Below, in pieces: positions 34,173 through 37,559 of a stretch of 37,559 bases of DNA. Below the pieces are notes generated by a model. It did no database searches. It had not been told where the DNA came from and was given only the letters and a program-made list of their open reading frames with translations. This DNA comes from Planctomycetota bacterium. GTDB lineage: Bacteria; Planctomycetota; Planctomycetia; Gemmatales; Gemmataceae. A program made the translations under genes and the position numbers. Location of the stretch: contig QWOS01000119.1 of assembly GCA_003669555.1 (NCBI GenBank), positions 1 to 37,559 of the forward strand, written 5' to 3'. Every line of letters begins with the position of its first letter. Position 1 is the stretch's first letter.

Positions 34173-35165
34173 ATGACCAGCCGTCGGCGGGCTTTCACAC
34201 TCATCGAACTACTGGTGGTGATTGCCATCATTGCCATCCTGGTGGGCTTGCTGGTGCCGGCCGTCCAGAAGGTCCGCGAGGCCGCCAGCCGCATGAAGTG
34301 CGCCAACAACCTGAAGCAGATCGGCCTGGCGCTGCACAACTACCAGAGTGTTGCTGAAAAATACCCCTCCGCAGGGACCTATCCGGTGGGTGCTGTGGCC
34401 AATGATGTGTATTCGGTCCAGGCGCGCCTGCTCCCCTTCATCGAGCAGGGCAACCTGTATGCCCAGATCGACCTGAATGCCATGCCGGCCACCCAGCTCC
34501 AGGTGATTGGCCAGCGGATTGCCATCTACATCTGCCCAAGCGAGATCGCCGACAAGCCGCGCGACCAGGGGGCTGGCAAAATCACCTACCCGCTGAATTA
34601 TGGGGCCAATTTCGGTACCTGGTTCATCTGGTCTGCCGCCAACGGACAGGGTGGGGACGGGGCCATCCCGGTCAACCTGCAAACCCGTCCGGGCGATTTT
34701 CTTGACGGAATGAGCAACACCATCGGTTTTGCCGAGGTGAAGGCTTATCAGCCTTATGTGCGGAACAGTTCTTCCCCCACCACGCTGAATCAACCGTTTC
34801 CGGCTGACCCGGCTGCTGTGGCCATGCTGGCTGCCACGGGTTCTTACCGGGGCGAGGTGGGCCACACCGAGTGGACCGATTCACCGTGCCACCAGACCGG
34901 GTTTTCCTTCGTCTTCCCCCCCAATACCCGTGTGCCTTTTGTCAGCAATGGCCAGACGGTCGACATCGATCTGCTCACCCAGGTGGAAGGGTCGCATGCC
35001 AGCAAGCCCTCGTATGCGGCCATCACCAGCCGCAGTTACCACAGCAACGGCGTCAATGTGTTGCTGATGGATGGTTCGGTGCGTTTTATGAATCAGTCGG
35101 TCGCATTGGCGACCTGGCGGTCATTGGGCACGCGCGCGGGAGGCGAGGTGGTTGGCGATTATTGA
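34173..35165 (+). CDS. DUF1559 prepilin-like protein
   Basis: 330 aa from ATG 34173 (GGAGGGG six bases upstream). A type IV prepilin-type N-terminus [20 protein letters not shown] (cleaved before Phe by prepilin peptidase) is followed by [20 protein letters not shown] and the DUF1559 body ([26 protein letters not shown]). Near the C-terminus it has the H-X9-DG motif, [17 protein letters not shown]. This family is expanded in planctomycetes, and individual roles are unknown; envelope-associated pseudopilins are likely. Monocistronic with its own promoter. Confidence 0.93.
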   Translation: MTSRRRAFTLIELLVVIAIIAILVGLLVPAVQKVREAASRMKCANNLKQIGLALHNYQSVAEKYPSAGTYPVGAVANDVYSVQARLLPFIEQGNLYAQIDLNAMPATQLQVIGQRIAIYICPSEIADKPRDQGAGKITYPLNYGANFGTWFIWSAANGQGGDGAIPVNLQTRPGDFLDGMSNTIGFAEVKAYQPYVRNSSSPTTLNQPFPADPAAVAMLAATGSYRGEVGHTEWTDSPCHQTGFSFVFPPNTRVPFVSNGQTVDIDLLTQVEGSHASKPSYAAITSRSYHSNGVNVLLMDGSVRFMNQSVALATWRSLGTRAGGEVVGDY

Positions 35166-35185
35166 TTCCGTCAAACCTTCTTGCC

Positions 35186-36250
35186 CTACCAGTCGGGCCT
35201 GGCCATCTTGGCTTCGATAGCCAGGTTGGGCATGTACATGGGTGCCGAACCGCACAGCACTGCATCGGCCCCTGCCTGGAAAAAATCCGCGATATCCTCC
35301 ACCCCGGCCACACCACCCACTGCGGCAATCGCCAGGCCCAGGCGGTCTGACTCCACGCAATGGCGGGCAGCGCGCACCGCCGCCACGGCAGGCTGGTGGA
35401 TGGCCCGGCCCATCACCCCCGCCATCCGGAAGGCCTCGCCAAACGCGGCTTGCCCATCAGCCCGCAGCACCGGCCGGCTGATGCAATTCACCAGGGTCAC
35501 ACCGCTGGCGAGGCCGTCCACCGTCTGGAGGAAGCCACGCAGAGCCAGGGGTGAGGCGAAGGTGCCAACCTTCAGCAGTAGCGGGACAGGGCCGATGGCC
35601 GCGCGGATCCGTTCGGCCACCAGGCGGCTGGCCTGGTGGTCGTGGTAGAGGGTTCCCTCGGCGGAACAGACATTGGGGCAGGAGAGGTTGGCCTCTACCA
35701 CCTGGGCACCCGCTGCAGCGGCCCAGGCGGCACAGTGGGCGAAATCGTCGGCCAGGGCCTCCAGTGAGGGGTCGGCCCCGGGTGTACCCACCACAGAAAC
35801 AATCAGCAACTGACCGCTTTCCAGAGACTGGCGGGCCCGACGCACATCGGGCCGCCACTCACCGGGGGCGATGGAAGGCATGCCGAAACAGACCGAGGAG
35901 CTGGCCTGGGCCGGATCAGCCGGCATGGTCCGAACCACCACCGGTCCGTCCGGTGGGGAGACATCGTCGACAAAGACCCAGTTGGGGAGAGGGTGGCAGG
36001 GACGGGCGGCGGAGCGGACGGTTTTGTAGGTGAGCAGGTCAAACCCGAGCCGGGCGTAGGGGCCAATCCACCGGCTGTTCAGCAACAAACCGGCAGCAAT
36101 ACCCAGGCGACTACGCACCGGCAGGCCCAGAAACTGTTTCATGGGGGTTGCCGGAACGAGGGGCGGCGAAGCGTCAAGCCGGGGGCCATGCAGGCAGTTT
36201 TCTTCCCAGCTGCGCTGGATGTCGTAACTGGGGGGCATGGTTTGTTCCAT
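35186..36250 (-). CDS. dihydroorotate dehydrogenase-family flavoprotein
   Basis: 354 aa. TIM-barrel FMN oxidoreductase features: GIAAGLLLNSRWIG, LTYKTVRS, EANLSCPN (about 190-197), LLLKVGTF, TLVNCISRP and the C-terminal phosphate-binding AVGGVAGVEDIADF ... GADAVLCGSAPMY. These fit DHOD or the related dihydropyrimidine dehydrogenase group; the substrate-binding residues are not decisive, so true pyrD function is uncertain. No other pyrimidine gene is adjacent. Starts at ATG 36250 (ATG 36238 possible). It converges with the DUF1559 gene, 20 bases apart. Confidence 0.82.
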   Translation of the reverse strand: MEQTMPPSYDIQRSWEENCLHGPRLDASPPLVPATPMKQFLGLPVRSRLGIAAGLLLNSRWIGPYARLGFDLLTYKTVRSAARPCHPLPNWVFVDDVSPPDGPVVVRTMPADPAQASSSVCFGMPSIAPGEWRPDVRRARQSLESGQLLIVSVVGTPGADPSLEALADDFAHCAAWAAAAGAQVVEANLSCPNVCSAEGTLYHDHQASRLVAERIRAAIGPVPLLLKVGTFASPLALRGFLQTVDGLASGVTLVNCISRPVLRADGQAAFGEAFRMAGVMGRAIHQPAVAAVRAARHCVESDRLGLAIAAVGGVAGVEDIADFFQAGADAVLCGSAPMYMPNLAIEAKMARPDW

Positions 36251-36409
36251 CGGCCTGTTCAGTGCATCTGGGCAGTGCCGCAGATGGATGCTGCCCGATG
36301 AGTGGTCTGCTTGTCAATCGGGCTGGCTGGCAGGCGGCTTTAGCCAGGCCGGTCGGAAAAAACCCCCCGGTTCTGATCCTGACCGTGCCAATAGGCTATC
36401 ATAGGCATC

Positions 36410-37559
36410 GTGAACACCCAGCCGTATGGAGTTCCTGTCCGCCATTGGCCACCTCACCTCACTGGGTGGTGGTTTTCCATGATGCGTTGGCACAGGCTGC
36501 ATGAATTGCGCAAGCAGCGCATGAAGCAGATAGAAGTTCAGGGGCTGAGCCACCTGGCTGCGGCGGTGGCAGCCGACAAGGGGGTGCTGATCGCCCCCAA
36601 CCACTCTTTCCACTGGGATTCCTACTGCCTGTTTGAGGCGACTCATCGGCTGCGTCTAGCCTTCTATACCATGACCGCCTGGCAAGTCTTTGCCCAAAGT
36701 TCCTGGGTGGAACGCATGTCATTGCAGCACTGCGGCTGCTTCAGTATCAACCGGGAAGGGACCGACCTCCAGGCACTGAAGACTGCTGTAGATATTTTGC
36801 GATATCGGCGCCAGCCGCTGGTGATTTTCCCCGAGGGGGATATTTACCACACCAACGACCGTGTCACCCCTCTCCGTGAGGGGGCGGCTTCCATTGCCCT
36901 GATGGCTGCGCGAAAATCTACCCGTCCCATGGTCATCCTGCCCACGGCCATCAAGCGCTGGTATGTGCGTGACCCCACCCCCAGCCTGCTGAAAACCATC
37001 CGTACCCTGGAGCAGTATCTCCTGTGGCGGCCCCGGACCGATCTGCCGTTGCTGGACCGGGTGCGTCAGGTGGGCCATGGGCTATTGGGGCTGAAAGAGC
37101 TGGAGCATTTGGGGGAGGTTCGTGGTGGTGATCTGCCGGGGCGCATTCGGGGGCTGGCGGGCCATCTGCTGGAGCGGATGGAGGCCCGATACGGCCTGAA
37201 ATCGACTGGAAGTGACACACCTGATCGTGTCAAAAACCTGCGGCGGCACATTATTGCCCTGCGCCGGGAAAGCGCGAACCAGATCAGCGACCTGCCAACC
37301 GTCCAGGCTTGCGAGGCCATGGACAAAGACATGGACAACCTGTTTTTTGTCACCCAGCTCTACAGCTACCCGGTCAATTACCTGGGTGAGCATCCCACCC
37401 GGGAACGCCTGGCCGAGACGCTCGACAAGCTGGAGGAAGACGCACTGGGGGCGGTTTATCCCTCGGTGCGCGGTGACAAGCGGGTGGTGGTGCGTTTTGG
37501 TGAGCCAATTGAGGTTTCCACCAGTGATAGCCGCGCCCTGTCGTCGACCACTCTCACCA
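36410..37559 (+). CDS. PlsC-like acyltransferase, truncated by the window end
   Basis: At least 383 aa, open to the window edge. Starting at GTG 36410 (AGG five bases before) it reads MNTQPYGVPVRHWPPHL, then WWFSMMRWHRLHELRKQRMK and the acyltransferase block: APNHSFHWDS with the H-x4-D catalytic pair, and FPEGDIYHTNDRVTPLREGA, the FPEG glycerophosphate site. The first Met codons at 36479/36482 would drop the conserved N-terminal segment. Enzymes of this type acylate lysophosphatidate or similar acceptors at the membrane. A C-terminal extension of over 200 aa beyond the usual domain is unusual; it continues beyond 37559. It diverges from the DHOD-family gene. Confidence 0.85.
   Translation, partial: MNTQPYGVPVRHWPPHLTGWWFSMMRWHRLHELRKQRMKQIEVQGLSHLAAAVAADKGVLIAPNHSFHWDSYCLFEATHRLRLAFYTMTAWQVFAQSSWVERMSLQHCGCFSINREGTDLQALKTAVDILRYRRQPLVIFPEGDIYHTNDRVTPLREGAASIALMAARKSTRPMVILPTAIKRWYVRDPTPSLLKTIRTLEQYLLWRPRTDLPLLDRVRQVGHGLLGLKELEHLGEVRGGDLPGRIRGLAGHLLERMEARYGLKSTGSDTPDRVKNLRRHIIALRRESANQISDLPTVQACEAMDKDMDNLFFVTQLYSYPVNYLGEHPTRERLAETLDKLEEDALGAVYPSVRGDKRVVVRFGEPIEVSTSDSRALSSTTLT

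Noticed and set aside
1-37559. tRNA, rRNA, CRISPR array, integrase or transposase
   Set aside because: None was recognised by eye. Short RNAs without strong features could be missed; a covariance-model search would decide.

Overview
This is a GC-rich bacterial chromosome window that looks like a planctomycete, probably Gemmatales-like. That assignment is inferred from marker families, not from an rRNA gene. The markers are a DUF1559 prepilin-like protein with an H-X9-DG tail motif, a large secreted FG-GAP protein with the N-terminal 'LEERL-PA' sorting motif, an ECF sigma factor next to a zinc-finger/kinase/beta-propeller protein, ThuA-like and sulfatase proteins, and a remnant of a 'VSFRxxVMP' secreted protein of the PSCyt/DUF1549 type. 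No tRNA, rRNA or CRISPR array was seen.

Layout. 1-2500 is an accessory island. A two-gene cassette on the minus strand (an SMC/OLD-like AAA ATPase followed by a small PD-(D/E)XK-type nuclease) sits between two gene remnants, and perfect 74-bp direct repeats lie outside them. 2513-6712 holds a DUF1015 protein and the sigma/kinase signalling pair. 7088-12282 holds a lipoprotein, an intradiol dioxygenase, a membrane-anchored thioredoxin, a small exported protein, and a translationally coupled ThuA / WD-like / Nudix operon. 12343-17698 is mostly minus-strand housekeeping: trxA, a NYN-domain protein, the overlapping uppS-cdsA-phoH operon, and purA. 17875-21645 is a plus-strand operon of cinA-like, membrane protein and CPBP protease genes.

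21722-27679 is a second accessory block. A phage terminase large subunit is followed by a portal gene broken by a 76-bp duplication/insertion. Next comes a 919-aa protein made of two fused sulfatases, then a second, mostly deleted portal copy. A 130-bp direct repeat derived from the portal 3' end brackets the sulfatase. 27997-31530 encodes a 1177-aa secreted protein with two copies of an unrecognised ~330-aa domain, each followed by an Ig-like module, and an FG-GAP tail. A decayed relative of that tail lies at 153-397. The window closes with an ADP-ribosylglycohydrolase, an outer-membrane-like protein, the DUF1559 protein, a DHOD-family oxidoreductase and a PlsC-like acyltransferase cut by the window edge.

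The best candidates for something undescribed are the ATPase + nuclease cassette, which may be a defence-type module because of its architecture and insertion context, and the duplicated-domain surface protein. Both functions are inferred from motifs and context only.
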